From assembly GCA_020724025.1 (NCBI GenBank), contig DYHU01000047.1, positions 4,559 through 10,106 on the forward strand: 5,548 bases of DNA, in the 5' to 3' direction. This DNA comes from Syntrophorhabdus sp. (lineage in GTDB: Bacteria > Desulfobacterota > BSN033 > UBA1163). Positions 5,073 to 5,548 of this stretch are shown piece by piece. The translations under genes and the position numbers were made by a program. Under the pieces are notes generated by a model, which was not told the DNA's origin, made no database searches, and saw nothing but the letters and a program-made list of their open reading frames with translations. Each line of letters begins with the position of its first letter. Within the stretch, counting starts at the first letter, position 1.

Positions 5073-5548
5073 ATGCTTATCGTCCTGATCTTCATCTTCC
5101 TATTGATCATTGGAGTCCCCGTCGTATTCGTCCTCGGGATCAGTGGAACGGCATCGATCCTCCAGGCTGATCTCCCCCTGGTCTTAATTCCCCAGAGGAT
5201 GTTTGTGGGCCTCAACTCATTTCTCTTGATCTCGGTCCCTCTCTTCATTCTGGCTGGCAATCTGATGGGTGCCTGCGGAATCACCCCCCGGATTGTAAAC
5301 TTCTCCAACATGCTGATCGGAAGAATCAGGGGAGGTCTCAGTTATGTCACACTGGTCGCCATGGATTTCTCTTCCGGTATTACAGGGGCAGGAGCCGCAG
5401 ATACAGCCGCCATTGGGTCTGTCATGATCCCTGTGATGATTAAAGAAGGGTATAAACCTGAATATGCCGCTGGACTGATGGCAGTCGGTGCCACGGTAGG
5501 GCCGATCATCCCCCCCAGCATTGCCTTTGTGATTTATGGGGCTATGAC
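5073..5548 (+). CDS. dctM: TRAP transporter large membrane subunit DctM, 3' partial
   Basis: The transport-channel subunit of the TRAP system, a multi-helix inner-membrane protein that carries the solute with its coupling ion. The start is ATG 5073, with GAAGGAG at 5058-5064 inside the end of dctQ. 158 codons plus two bases are visible of a protein usually about 425-430 residues long, so roughly 270 residues lie beyond the window. The visible part matches the N-terminal third of DctM: hydrophobic helix 1 (1-22), VPLFILAGNLM (55-65), IGRIRGGLS (82-90), GITGAGAADTAAIGSVMIP (102-120), where DctM commonly has G-I-S-G-S-A-x-A-D, KEGY (124-127) and GPIIPPSIAFVIYG (143-156). The reading frame is unbroken to the edge. 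It is the last visible gene of the dctPQM operon. Confidence 0.94.
   Translation, partial: MLIVLIFIFLLIIGVPVVFVLGISGTASILQADLPLVLIPQRMFVGLNSFLLISVPLFILAGNLMGACGITPRIVNFSNMLIGRIRGGLSYVTLVAMDFSSGITGAGAADTAAIGSVMIPVMIKEGYKPEYAAGLMAVGATVGPIIPPSIAFVIYGAM

Overview
The window is one co-directional run of solute-uptake genes on the + strand, cut at both ends. From left to right it holds: (1) a tripartite tricarboxylate transporter (TTT/Bug) periplasmic receptor lacking only its signal peptide; (2) a divergent TRAP (DctP-family) receptor with a lipoprotein signal; (3) a cytoplasmic creatinase/prolidase-fold (M24) protein that appears to have lost most of its metal ligands; (4) a canonical secreted DctP receptor; (5) the small TRAP membrane subunit DctQ; (6) the start of the large TRAP membrane subunit DctM, which runs off the right edge.

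The last three genes form a classical dctP-dctQ-dctM operon, with 67 bp between P and Q and 2 bp between Q and M. They would import an organic acid or similar anion using an ion gradient. The M24-like gene just upstream is a plausible intracellular partner acting on the imported compound. The clearest precedent is ectoine catabolism, where an M24-fold hydrolase (DoeA/EutD) is encoded beside a TRAP transporter. The substrate here cannot be read from the sequence. The lipoprotein receptor could be an alternative receptor for the same or another membrane pair. The Bug receptor has no tctA/tctB partner in view, so it is either an orphan or the end of an upstream cluster.

The intergenic spaces carry four kinds of structured DNA. 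Two related hairpin-ended repeats, of the common type whose reverse translation reads FPRRRES...WIPAFAGMT, bracket the lipoprotein receptor gene. A 29-bp perfect palindrome is followed by a 7-bp tandem array ahead of dctP. A C-rich/G-rich hairpin overlaps a canonical G-quadruplex motif just before dctQ. Three of the spaces thus hold repeats or palindromes typical of repeat-rich genomes.

The organism looks like a Gram-negative bacterium: periplasmic receptors, type I and II signal peptides, and strong AAGGAGG-like ribosome binding sites. By eye GC is near 50%. The abundance of TRAP/TTT receptors together with these intergenic repeats suggests a Desulfobacterota-like (former Deltaproteobacteria) anaerobe, but that is inference only. 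No RNA gene, CRISPR array, transposase or phage gene was found.
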